Part shown: piece by piece, positions 27,055 through 34,794 of the stretch
Numbering within the stretch: position 1 is the stretch's first letter
How the letters are laid out: each line of letters begins with the position of its first letter
DNA from: Streptomyces fodineus
GTDB taxonomy: Bacteria > Actinomycetota > Actinomycetes > Streptomycetales > Streptomycetaceae
DNA length: 64,000 bases
NCBI RefSeq assembly: GCF_001735805.1
Contig: NZ_CP017248.1
Location: 2,294,001 to 2,358,000 of the forward strand
Direction of reading: 5' to 3'
The notes under the pieces: model-generated
The model's input: only the letters and a program-made list of their open reading frames with translations
What the model was told of the DNA's origin: nothing
Database searches by the model: none
Made by a program: the position numbers and the translations under genes

Positions 27055-27639
27055 ATGTCGGCGACCTTGCACCAACTCCTGCCACACCACGAGCCCGTCG
27101 CAGCCCCGGCCGTGCGTCTCGCGCTGAAGACCGACGGCCCGTCGCGCGGCCTCCTGGACGGTGCCTGGTGGCCCCGCTCCCGAGACCTGCTGAGCGAGCT
27201 GCCCGCACTGACCGATGTGCTGGACCCTCTGTGGGGCCGCATCACCCGCATCGCCGTCAACCCGAAGTACTGGCCGGTCATCCCGCACGAGATCCCCGTG
27301 GGCGGTCATGTCGTCAAGGCCGGATGGTTCACCCCGGAGATCGACCCGCACAAGCTGCTGCTGCTCTCCTACGGCACCGGCCGCTGGGACCTGCTGGTCA
27401 TCCCGCCCGAGACCGAGACGGAGTCGGCGGCCCGCCTGATGGCGGCCGCGTCCGACTACGACGGCCCACCGCTGACCGCAAGCGCTCTCATCGCCGCGGA
27501 CGAGACCCGGCACGCCGTCTCCGCCGCCGACCGGCCACTCGAACCGGACGAGGCAGGGAAGCACGAGGAGGACGGCCCCGCCTCAGCGGCCGTTCCGGCA
27601 GGGACGGATCGCGCCAGTCGCCTGGTCATCGGCATGTGA
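27055..27639 (+). CDS. DUF5994 family protein, paralogue 2
   Basis: 194 residues from MSATLHQLLPHHEPV. Core motifs as in paralogue 1: LDGAWWPRSRDLLSELPALT, DPLWGRITRIAVNPKYWPVI, GGHVVKAGWFTPEIDPHKLL, RWDLLVIPPETETESAARLM, then a divergent acidic tail. The frame stays open upstream through the leader (TGFHAGSFSARDE), so a longer N-terminus is possible; I prefer 27055 because the family core starts soon after. Divergent inverted duplicate of paralogue 1. Confidence 0.83.
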   Translation: MSATLHQLLPHHEPVAAPAVRLALKTDGPSRGLLDGAWWPRSRDLLSELPALTDVLDPLWGRITRIAVNPKYWPVIPHEIPVGGHVVKAGWFTPEIDPHKLLLLSYGTGRWDLLVIPPETETESAARLMAAASDYDGPPLTASALIAADETRHAVSAADRPLEPDEAGKHEEDGPASAAVPAGTDRASRLVIGM

Positions 27640-27763
27640 GACGGCCGCCACGACCGGTGCCTTCACGGGTTTCGGACCTGCCTCACGAGCCGGCGCAGGC
27701 ACATGCAGGGGTCTCGACCGGCGAGTCTCCGCCCGACGTGGTCCTCGTCCCGAGGAGCAGTAC

Positions 27764-28627
27764 ATGCAAGCCCTGATCGTTCTCATCGTCGTGATCGGTC
27801 TTCTGGCCGTCCTGGCCCTCGCCCTGTCCGTGAAGGTCGTCAAGCAGTACGAGAAGGGAGTGCTGTTCCGCTTCGGCCGACTCGTCGGAACACGCTCCCC
27901 GGGACTGCGGTTCATCATCCCGTTCGTCGACGCCCTGCACCGGGTGTCGCTGCGGGTCGTCACCATGCCGATCCAGTCCCAGGGCATCATCACCCGGGAC
28001 AACGTGAGCGTGGACGTGTCGGCGGTCGCCTACTTCCGGGTCGTCGACGCCGTGAAGTCGGTCGTCGCCGTGGAGAACGTCAACGCGGCGATCAACCAGA
28101 TCGCCCAGACCACCCTGCGGAAGGTCGTCGGCCGGCACACGCTCGACGAGACGCTGTCGGAGACGGACCGTATCAACCTGGACATCCGCCAGATCCTGGA
28201 CGTCACCACCGTCGACTGGGGTGTGCAGGTCACCCTGGTCGAGCTCAAGGACATCCAGCTGCCCGACACCATGAAGCGCGCCATGGCCCGCCAGGCCGAG
28301 GCCGAGCGGGAGAAGCGAGCGAAGATCATCAACGCGGAGGGCGAGTCCCTGGCCGCAGCCGCGCTCGGCGACGCCTCGGACACCATGATGGCCCACCCCC
28401 TGGCGCTTCAACTGCGCAATCTCCAGAGCCTGGTGGAGATCGGTGTCGACCAGAACACCACCGTCGTCTTCCCGGCCCCCCTCATGAGCACGATCGGCGA
28501 GCTCGGCTCCTTCCTCGCCCGGGAAACCGCTGCCGCCGCACCCGCCGCGGCAGCGCCACCGGCCGGCACCGGCCGCACCGACACGTCCCTCAGCCCGGCA
28601 GGCAGCGCGCCCGGCACCGCGGCGTGA
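27764..28627 (+). CDS. Slipin (SPFH/stomatin-type membrane protein)
   Basis: 287 residues. One N-terminal membrane helix (4-24, LIVLIVVIGLLAVLALALSV) then the SPFH domain: VVKQYEKGVLFRFGRLVG, SPGLRFIIPFVDALHRVSLR, VDVSAVAYFRVVDAVKSV, and the coiled helix MKRAMARQAEAEREKRAKII. A Pro/Ala-rich tail ends the protein. Slipins assemble at the inner membrane and organise microdomains or scaffold proteases. No NfeD partner is adjacent; its neighbours are DUF5994 genes and the GNAT-AAA+ gene. Ribosome-binding site GAGGAG. Confidence 0.9.
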   Translation: MQALIVLIVVIGLLAVLALALSVKVVKQYEKGVLFRFGRLVGTRSPGLRFIIPFVDALHRVSLRVVTMPIQSQGIITRDNVSVDVSAVAYFRVVDAVKSVVAVENVNAAINQIAQTTLRKVVGRHTLDETLSETDRINLDIRQILDVTTVDWGVQVTLVELKDIQLPDTMKRAMARQAEAEREKRAKIINAEGESLAAAALGDASDTMMAHPLALQLRNLQSLVEIGVDQNTTVVFPAPLMSTIGELGSFLARETAAAAPAAAAPPAGTGRTDTSLSPAGSAPGTAA

Positions 28628-28746
28628 AGCCGACCACGGCCCGAGCGATCCGTGGCGCCAGGGAGGATTCGTGACCGTCGCCTGTCGCGCGCGTCCTCCG
28701 GGCACCGGCTGATGATGGGGGTACGGCCGAACACGCGGAGCTGATC

Positions 28747-30015
28747 ATGACGGGTTGGCGGGTCAGGGACTACACCCAGGACGATCTCGAAGCGGTGATC
28801 CGTGTCGACATGCAGAGCGGCACGACCGAGGAGCCGCCGCTCTTCCCACTCTCGGACGCCGTGACGGCCCTCCAGACCCGCCACCCGGCCGTGGTGGCCA
28901 CGGCCGACGACGTGCTGATCGGCGCCGCGGTAAGCAGGGTGGAGGGCGAACGGGCATGGATTCTGCGCATTTGCATGGCGCCCGGCTGGCGGCAGCGCGG
29001 GCTGGGGAGTGCCCTGATCACCGCCCTTGAGCAACGCGTCTTCGCCGCCGGCGTCCGAGCGGTGCACGCCGCCCTGCCCGAGGGCGAGACCGGTGCCACC
29101 GCCCTGCGCAATTGCGACTTCGGCGCCCGCCCCGGGCTGGTCTTCTTCGAGAAACGCGGACCGGTGACCCCGCAGTCGGCCGGCACGCTGTCCTCGCTCG
29201 GAGCGGAGCTGCCGCCAGGGGGGCTCTGGCAGAAGGTCGCGGGCATGCAACGGGAGAAGCAGCTCATCGAGCGGCGCCTGGTCCTGCCGCTGGCCCATCC
29301 CGAACTGGCCGCCCAGCACGGAGTGGAACCGCCACGGGCGGTGATGCTGTTCGGCCCGCCCGGGACCGGCAAGAGCACGTTCGCGCACGCGATCGCCAGC
29401 CGCCTGGGATGGCCCTTCCTCGAACTGTTCCCCGCCCGTCTGGCCGCCGAGTACGGCCTGGCGACCGGGCTGAACCGGCGCTTCGACGAGATCGCCCGGC
29501 TCGACCACGTCCTCGTCTTCATCGACGAGGTCGAGGAGGTCGCCGGCGAACGCGGCGGCGCGGACGCGACCGCTGTCGGCGTCGTCAACGAACTGCTCAA
29601 GGCGATCGTCCGGTTCCGAAGCCAGGACGGACGGCTGCTCGTCTGCGCCACGAACAACGTGACCACGCTCGACTCCGCGTTCCTGCGGCACGGCCGCTTC
29701 GACTACGTGCTGCCGATCGGCCCTCCCGACCACACCGCCAGGACCGCACTGTGGGAGAGCTACCTGGCCCGAGCGGGCGCGCGGGCCGACAGCGCGGTAC
29801 TCGCGTCCGCCAGTGAGGGGTTCACCCCCGCCGACATCGCCCACGCGGCGCGTACCGTCTCCCAGGCCCAGTTCGAGCGCACCTTCGACACCGGAACCCG
29901 GACCACCCCCACCACCGACGACTACCTGGACACGATCTGCGACACCAAGCCCACGGTCAGCGCTGCCATGGCCCGGGAATTCGCCCAGCAGACGGAGGAG
30001 TTCGCCCGCATCTAG
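28747..30015 (+). CDS. Fusion of a GNAT acetyltransferase domain to an AAA+ ATPase
   Basis: 422 residues in one continuous frame. Residues 1-135 are GNAT: ICMAPGWRQRGLGSALI with the acetyl-CoA loop (R-x-x-G-L-G, 82-87). Residues 165-395 are a single AAA+ module of the Vps4/FtsH class: GPPGTGKST (Walker A, 203-211), VLVFIDEVEEVAGERGG (Walker B), CATNN (sensor 1) and HGRFDYVLPIGPPD (arginine-finger region). No zinc-protease domain follows, so it is a motor without its own peptidase. An acetylase coupled to an unfoldase suggests regulated remodelling of acetylated or acetylatable targets; this is inference. Confidence 0.88.
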   Translation: MTGWRVRDYTQDDLEAVIRVDMQSGTTEEPPLFPLSDAVTALQTRHPAVVATADDVLIGAAVSRVEGERAWILRICMAPGWRQRGLGSALITALEQRVFAAGVRAVHAALPEGETGATALRNCDFGARPGLVFFEKRGPVTPQSAGTLSSLGAELPPGGLWQKVAGMQREKQLIERRLVLPLAHPELAAQHGVEPPRAVMLFGPPGTGKSTFAHAIASRLGWPFLELFPARLAAEYGLATGLNRRFDEIARLDHVLVFIDEVEEVAGERGGADATAVGVVNELLKAIVRFRSQDGRLLVCATNNVTTLDSAFLRHGRFDYVLPIGPPDHTARTALWESYLARAGARADSAVLASASEGFTPADIAHAARTVSQAQFERTFDTGTRTTPTTDDYLDTICDTKPTVSAAMAREFAQQTEEFARI

Positions 30016-30054
30016 CGTCCAGGCCGGGTGGGGAGTCGATCTGCGACGGACGTG

Positions 30055-30540
30055 TCAGGCCGGCGTAGGTGGCGTGTCGCTGCCCGTTTCGATGAGGATC
30101 TGCCTGGCCTCGGTGACGTTTTCGGCCCGTACGGCCCTGGCCATCGCGGCGCGTGCCGCGTCGGGCGACGTGTCCGGAGGAACCAGCAACAGAGAGAAAA
30201 GGTCCCCTTCGCCTCGGGTGATGAGGACGGTGTCGTCACCGACCGGGAAGGAGTCGATGTGCACGACCCGGTCGTCGACCATCACCCGGGTCGGCAGTTC
30301 GTCCCAGGCGCTGCCGTCCAGACCGACCCGGGTGACAGGCCCGAGATGCTCGGTCAACGCGGAGATCAGCGAGGGAAGCTCGGCACCGATGTCCCGGGAC
30401 CGCGGCCACCATGCGCCGTCCAGGATTCCCTCGCGTGCGTGGGTGGTCTCCAGTCGCAGCAGGGCCGTTCCGGGTTTCACCGACCGGTGCACGGCGTCCG
30501 GCAGGAGCCTGGGGAAGTCGGGGGTGTCTGAGCCTGCCAT
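30055..30540 (-). CDS. DUF5994 family protein, paralogue 4 (most divergent)
   Basis: 161 residues from MAGSDTPDFPRLLPDAV. Keeps ILDGAWWPRSRDIGAELPSL, GPVTRVGLDGSAWDELPTRV and LFSLLLVPPDTSPDAARAAM but has lost the WGRI and DPHKLL signatures. Converges on the GNAT-AAA+ gene with 39 bp between stops. Upstream, GTGCGGAGTACCG (30611-30621) repeats the element before paralogue 2. Confidence 0.82.
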   Translation of the reverse strand: MAGSDTPDFPRLLPDAVHRSVKPGTALLRLETTHAREGILDGAWWPRSRDIGAELPSLISALTEHLGPVTRVGLDGSAWDELPTRVMVDDRVVHIDSFPVGDDTVLITRGEGDLFSLLLVPPDTSPDAARAAMARAVRAENVTEARQILIETGSDTPPTPA

Positions 30541-30619
30541 GGTGTCCGCCCGTCCGCAGAGAGCAGTGCGACCGCACGGCGTGCGACCACGATACGACCC
30601 TGCTACCTCACGGTACTCC
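30541..30619 (-). promoter_or_regulatory. GGAGTA element and hairpin leader of DUF5994 paralogue 4
   Basis: Leftward GGAGTAC (30613-30619) is followed 34 nt later by the hairpin CGCAC-GCC-GTGCG. The surrounding TGCGGAGTACCGTG is identical to that upstream of paralogue 2 at 26936-26949. Probably a promoter -10 region with a structured 5' leader. Confidence 0.45.
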
Positions 30620-30673
30620 GCACGACGCGCCCGCGAGCGCTTCGCCGCAGGCGCGGTTGCGGAAACAGGCAAC

Positions 30674-30699
30674 GGCTCCGGCGTATACCCGCCGGAGCC
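30674..30699. terminator. Perfect 10-bp stem-loop terminator
   Basis: GGCTCCGGCG-TATACC-CGCCGGAGCC lies 125 bp downstream of the winged-helix-like gene (leftward) and before the promoter of DUF5994 paralogue 4. No T-run, as common in actinomycetes. Confidence 0.65.
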
Positions 30700-30823
30700 G
30701 CCCTTCCGGGTCATTGCACGTGAGCGTGCGCCGACCCGCTTTCCAGGTTACGTCAAAGGGACTAATCCGCCATAAGCAATCCTTGCGAGGGTTCACTTCG
30801 GTCCGAGAAGCCGACGCGGCGGT

Positions 30824-31348
30824 TCAGCCACGCCCTTCCTCTTCCGTCTCCATCTGCCGGATCCCCTGGTGCGTCAGCGTGATCATCCCGGGCGTGTTGC
30901 CCCTCTCCCAGTCCACGACGACCCAGCCTTCACCTGCCAGGTACATACAGGCAGCGGCCATGTCCTGCTCAGGGATACCCAGGTCCGTGCGGAGCTTCGC
31001 CCCATCGACACCCAGGAGGCGATTGCCCTCGGCGGCCTGGTACAGAGCCTGCATGATCCTCTCGCGGTACGTCTTCCGGTCCCGCAACATCGCCATGACG
31101 CGCCTTCCTCTACTGCCCACGGTCGGGCCGAAGCCGATGTCATCCGCGGTCGCCGTCGCGGTGGGGCGCGTCGGAACGGTCGCGTCCACCGACCGACGGT
31201 GTCTCCGGGGCCGACGCCCGATCCCCGGCAGAACATCGCTGTAGTGGAAGGCAGCGATCCGTTCGGCGTGCTGGCCGTTGAGCCGGTGGATCAGAACGAC
31301 TCCGACGGCGATCAGGACGAGCAGCACGGCCACGGCGATGACGAGCAT
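30824..31348 (-). CDS. Membrane-anchored protein with C-terminal winged-helix-like domain
   Basis: 174 residues. One N-terminal membrane helix (2-21, LVIAVAVLLVLIAVGVVLI), a basic linker to about residue 85, then a helical domain: RERIMQALYQAAEGNRLLGV, KLRTDLGIPEQDMAAACMYL, GWVVVDWERGNTPGMITLTH, QGIRQME. The helix-helix-helix-beta-hairpin pattern is that of a winged helix, so it could be a membrane-tethered DNA-binding or protein-binding module. It starts 6 bp after the stop of DUF5994 paralogue 3 and is co-transcribed with it. Confidence 0.78.
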   Translation of the reverse strand: MLVIAVAVLLVLIAVGVVLIHRLNGQHAERIAAFHYSDVLPGIGRRPRRHRRSVDATVPTRPTATATADDIGFGPTVGSRGRRVMAMLRDRKTYRERIMQALYQAAEGNRLLGVDGAKLRTDLGIPEQDMAAACMYLAGEGWVVVDWERGNTPGMITLTHQGIRQMETEEEGRG

Positions 31349-31354
31349 GGGATC

Positions 31355-31891
31355 TCACCTCCGCCGACCGGCGGGCGAAGGCCCTGCCGAGCCGATGGGC
31401 CGGGGCAGGGACGACGGTCGACCTGCTCCGCCGTCGGCCTCCCAGGCTTCTTCCCTGTTTCGTGCATCGATCCTGTCTGCTGCTTGCTCCCGGGCCGAGG
31501 CATCGACGCCGTCGCCGACCATCAACTGCGCGGCGGCATCCGCACCGGTTTCCGGCGGAATCACCAGCACGTCCCGGCGGCCGTCAGCGGAGAAAAGAGT
31601 GAGTCTGTGGGGATCCTGCTCCTCGGTGGACCAGCCCACCTGCACGGTGCGCCCGGCGTAGGACACCCAGTGCGGCAGGACGGGCCAGTAGGCCGGGTGC
31701 ACGGTGACACCCGTGATACGACCCCAGAGATCGCCCAATGCGGCCGTCAACGACGGCAGCTCACGGGTGAAGGCACGGGAGCGAGGCCACCACATACCGT
31801 CCAGCCCGCCCGGCGCGGGCGTCAGGGACAGCCGGGCCGGCTGCGGCGGCGCACATCTGATCGATGTCGTACGGTCAATGGTCACAGCCAT
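31355..31891 (-). CDS. DUF5994 family protein, paralogue 3
   Basis: 178 residues from MAVTIDRTTSIRCAPPQ. Core: GLDGMWWPRSRAFTRELPSL, GDLWGRITGVTVHPAYWPVL, VQVGWSTEEQDPHRLTLFSA and RRDVLVIPPETGADAAAQLM. The frame continues upstream through the leader, so the start is not certain. First gene of a two-gene unit with the membrane winged-helix-like protein. Confidence 0.84.
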   Translation of the reverse strand: MAVTIDRTTSIRCAPPQPARLSLTPAPGGLDGMWWPRSRAFTRELPSLTAALGDLWGRITGVTVHPAYWPVLPHWVSYAGRTVQVGWSTEEQDPHRLTLFSADGRRDVLVIPPETGADAAAQLMVGDGVDASAREQAADRIDARNREEAWEADGGAGRPSSLPRPIGSAGPSPAGRRR

Positions 31892-31944
31892 GGCGCGGAC
31901 CTGTCCCCGGGCTCGTGGGTGCGGCCCGGCGCTGTCGATCACCG

Positions 31945-32005
31945 GGAACGGCACCCGCGTCGGAGCCGGTGCGCGAAGAACTCCCGGTGTCTTCAACACT
32001 ACTCC
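31945..32005 (-). promoter_or_regulatory. GGAGTA element and conserved leader of DUF5994 paralogue 3
   Basis: Leftward GGAGTA (32000-32005) is followed exactly 33 nt later by GCACCGGC (from 31972), as in paralogues 1 and 2, and by an imperfect hairpin CACCGGC-TCCGAC-GCGGGTG. The leader sequence is diverged, yet spacing and stem are kept. Confidence 0.5.
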
Positions 32006-32081
32006 GCTCACCGGTCCGAAAAGCCCGGGATGACCAGGCAGTTTCCTACCTTCAGGACCTGGTCGCCGGTGCCGATGCCGG

Positions 32082-33059
32082 TCAGAGCCAGTCCTTGCGC
32101 TTGAACGTCAGATACAGCAATGCGGACAGGATCACGATGACTGCGGCGGAGGTGATGAATCCCGACTCGCGGCCGAAACCGGGATAGGGGAGGTTCTGGC
32201 CGTAGTAGCCGGTGATCGCGGTGGGTACGGCGATGATCGCGGCCCAGCTCGTCACCTTCTTCATGATCAGGTTCATGCGATTGGCCTGGACCGAGAGGTT
32301 CGTCTCCATGACCGAGGCCACCAGGTCCCGCAGCGATTCCGTCCACTCGGTGGCACGCAGCACGTGGTCGTAGACGTCCTGGTAGTACGGGACGAGAGGG
32401 TCGCTGATCAGGTGCAGGCCGGGGCGCATGAGCCCGTTGACCACCTCGCGCATCGGAAGTACGACGCGGCGCAGCCGGACGAGCGACTTACGCAGTGCGA
32501 AGACCCGGCGCTGCACGGCTTCGACCTCACGGCGCCCGGCCGCGAAGAGCAGGCCCTCCAGCTCCTCGATGCTGTCGTCCAGTTGCTGGACCGCGGCGAA
32601 GTGTCCGTCCACGAGATGGTCGAGCAGACCGTGCAGCAGGAATCCGACGCCATGGCCGGCCAGGTCCGGGCTCTCGTCCCAGCGGGCGACGACGTCCTCG
32701 ATGTCGAGGCCGTCGTCCTTGCGGACGGTGATCATGGCCTGGCTGGTGAGGAATACGGCGATCTCGCTGTACGTCAGTTCCGCACCGTCCGGGCTGACGG
32801 TCACGGCGTAGGCGCTGAGGAACTCGTGGGTGCGATAGCGGTCGAGTTTCGGCCGCTGTCCACGCTGGGCGGCATCCTCCAGAGCCAGTTCGTGGATGCC
32901 GAACTCCTGACCCAGCATGGTGAGTTCATCGGCTCCGGGCCGGTGCAGGTCCAGCCACAGGACCGACGCCGGATCAGCGAGATGCGCAGGGACGTCACTG
33001 ACGGGAAAGCCCTCCAGGACCAGAGTGCCGTCGTGATACAGCCGGGTGCGCGTCACCAT
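32082..33059 (-). CDS. corA: CorA-family magnesium/divalent cation channel
   Basis: 325 residues. The large cytoplasmic N-terminal domain contains the long helix region (DSIEELEGLLFAAGRREVEA, VFALRKSLVRLRRVVLPMRE). Two C-terminal membrane helices follow (KVTSWAAIIAVPTAITGYYG and FITSAAVIVILSALLYLTF) with the basic FKRKDWL end. The selectivity motif, normally YGMN, reads YGQN between the helices, an uncommon change at the pore entrance. A leftward GGGTAT sits 20 bp before the start. Confidence 0.9.
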   Translation of the reverse strand: MVTRTRLYHDGTLVLEGFPVSDVPAHLADPASVLWLDLHRPGADELTMLGQEFGIHELALEDAAQRGQRPKLDRYRTHEFLSAYAVTVSPDGAELTYSEIAVFLTSQAMITVRKDDGLDIEDVVARWDESPDLAGHGVGFLLHGLLDHLVDGHFAAVQQLDDSIEELEGLLFAAGRREVEAVQRRVFALRKSLVRLRRVVLPMREVVNGLMRPGLHLISDPLVPYYQDVYDHVLRATEWTESLRDLVASVMETNLSVQANRMNLIMKKVTSWAAIIAVPTAITGYYGQNLPYPGFGRESGFITSAAVIVILSALLYLTFKRKDWL

Positions 33060-33307
33060 GGCCCGAGGCTAGTGTCTTATACCCCTGTCATGCCGCTTCG
33101 CCCCGATTGCCAGCGCGGCAGGTTCATCGACAGCAGCCACCCTCCGTGGGGGCCTTACGTCAAAGCCCGCGACATCCGGAGCTCCGACCGACGAGCATCG
33201 GGTGCCGGTCCGAAGGCAGGGATGTGGGTACCCGGCTGCCGCATCGCATCCGGCGTACACCGCACGACCGGATGCGGCCCGTCAGCCGGGAAGGACGCTC
33301 CGAGACC

Positions 33308-34360
33308 ATGACCACGCATACCCCGCGCCGTCGCCCGCCTCCCCCCGCAGGTGGCAGTGATTTCGCCCGCCTGTCGAAGAAGATCGCCGAGGCCGGCCTG
33401 ATGAACCGGCGCCCCGGCTACTACACCGTCCGGTCCATCGTCGTGGCCGTCGCCTACGCCGGGGGCTGGAGCGCGTTCGTCGTCATCGGCGCCGGGTGGT
33501 GGACCCTGGCGCTCGCCGCGTTCCTCGCCGTGATGTTCGGGCAGGTGGCTCTGCTCGCCCACGACGTCGCGCACCGCCAGGTGTTCCGCCGGCGCCGGCC
33601 CAGCGAGACGGCCGGCCGCATCGCCGGGGCCGCGATCGGGATGGGCTACGGATGGTGGCAGGACAAACACACCCGCCACCACGCCAACCCCAACCACGAG
33701 GACCTCGACCCCGACATCGCCCCGGACCTGCTGGTGTGGTCCCAGGACCAGGCCCGCGCCGCGACCGGACTGCCGAGGATCATCGGCCGTCGGCAGGCGT
33801 TCCTCTTCTTTCCCCTGCTCCTGCTCGAAGGGGTCAACCTTCATGTCTCCAGCGCGCGAGCACTGGGCAACCGCACCCTGAAGAACCGCGCCCTGGACGG
33901 CACGCTGCTCTACGGGCACACCGCCGCCTACCTGACCGCACTGTTCCTCGTCCTCCCACCCGGCATGGCGATCGCGTTCCTGGCCGTCAACCAGGGCCTG
34001 TTCGGCCTCTACCTCGGCTGCCTCTTCGCCCCCAACCACAAGGGCATGCCGACCCTGACCGGCAACGACCGCCCCGACTTCCTGCGCCGGCAGGTCCTCA
34101 CCGCACGCAACGTACGCGGCAGCTGGTTCACCGACCTCGCCCTGGGCGGCCTGAACCACCAGATCGAACACCACCTGTTCCCCAGCATGCCCAGCCCCCA
34201 CCTGCGCAGGGCCCGGACCATCGTCCGCCACTACTGCCAGGACTTGGGAGTCGACTATCTGGAAACCGGACTGATCGCCTCCTACCGGCAAGCACTCGCC
34301 AGTCTCCACCGAGCAGGAGCGCCACTGCGGCGAGCCCGTATCAGCAGCGCCCGAGCATGA
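33308..34360 (+). CDS. Membrane fatty-acid desaturase (acyl-lipid/acyl-CoA type)
   Basis: 350 residues. Three His boxes coordinate the di-iron centre: HDVAH (85-89), HTRHH (121-125) and HQIEHH (about 285-290). Four hydrophobic segments lie around 45-60, 62-85, 160-178 and 198-235. Such enzymes place a double bond in membrane acyl chains and keep fluidity. Stand-alone gene, no ferredoxin adjacent. Start ATG 33308 precedes the basic N-terminal arm; divergent from corA. Confidence 0.9.
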   Translation: MTTHTPRRRPPPPAGGSDFARLSKKIAEAGLMNRRPGYYTVRSIVVAVAYAGGWSAFVVIGAGWWTLALAAFLAVMFGQVALLAHDVAHRQVFRRRRPSETAGRIAGAAIGMGYGWWQDKHTRHHANPNHEDLDPDIAPDLLVWSQDQARAATGLPRIIGRRQAFLFFPLLLLEGVNLHVSSARALGNRTLKNRALDGTLLYGHTAAYLTALFLVLPPGMAIAFLAVNQGLFGLYLGCLFAPNHKGMPTLTGNDRPDFLRRQVLTARNVRGSWFTDLALGGLNHQIEHHLFPSMPSPHLRRARTIVRHYCQDLGVDYLETGLIASYRQALASLHRAGAPLRRARISSARA

Positions 34361-34794
34361 CGCACCGGCGCCGACGGTAGATGATCTCGCCGCCCTGTCT
34401 GAACCAGGAGGCAATCCCGTCGAACCGCTCGCATGAGTCGGCAGCTGTAACGCATCCAGATGCCCTTGCCGTACTCCAGCGCCTTTTCCCGGTGCCCGGC
34501 TGAAGTGATCCGGTGAGACCCAGCGGCTGGAACGGCCCCGTCGGCTTCCCGGCGCGGCTGCGTCGTCTTACGGCTCCCCTCCCAGATGGGCGCAATCGCA
34601 AATCCAGCGTCCCGCGAGCATCGCAGGAGCGCGCACTGTGTGCGGAGCCGAACGCGGTCATGCGCGCAAGCACAGTCGAGATCACGGCGAAGCGCCGCCG
34701 GAGCGCTCCGGCGGGGCTTCGTCTCATGGCTCCGAGCAGAAGCCCCGTCGGGGGATGGTTCCCGGAAGGGCTTCACTGCTTCGCCCTCTCACAG
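34361..34794. other. Non-coding stretch on the left of IS copy 2, similar to the left flank of copy 3
   Basis: No gene is supported. From about 34598 (GCAATCGCAAATC) to the IS edge the sequence aligns loosely with 62570-62763 next to copy 3: shared blocks include CGCAGGA, CACGGCG, CTCCGAG and GAAGGG. The alignment is centred on a covarying stem-loop. Confidence 0.5.
34688..34721. other. Stem-loop downstream of transposase copy 2
   Basis: CGAAGC...GCCGGAGC pairs with GCTCCGGC...GCTTCG. At the matching place beside copy 3 the stem is GCGCAGC.../...GCTGCGC: the A-T pairs of this stem are replaced by C-G pairs, so the pairing is kept while the sequence changes. That argues for a selected RNA or DNA structure. 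Confidence 0.55.

Noticed and set aside
34341..34776. Small leftward frames after the desaturase gene
   Set aside because: No family pattern, no ribosome-binding site, and the region aligns as non-coding IS flank.
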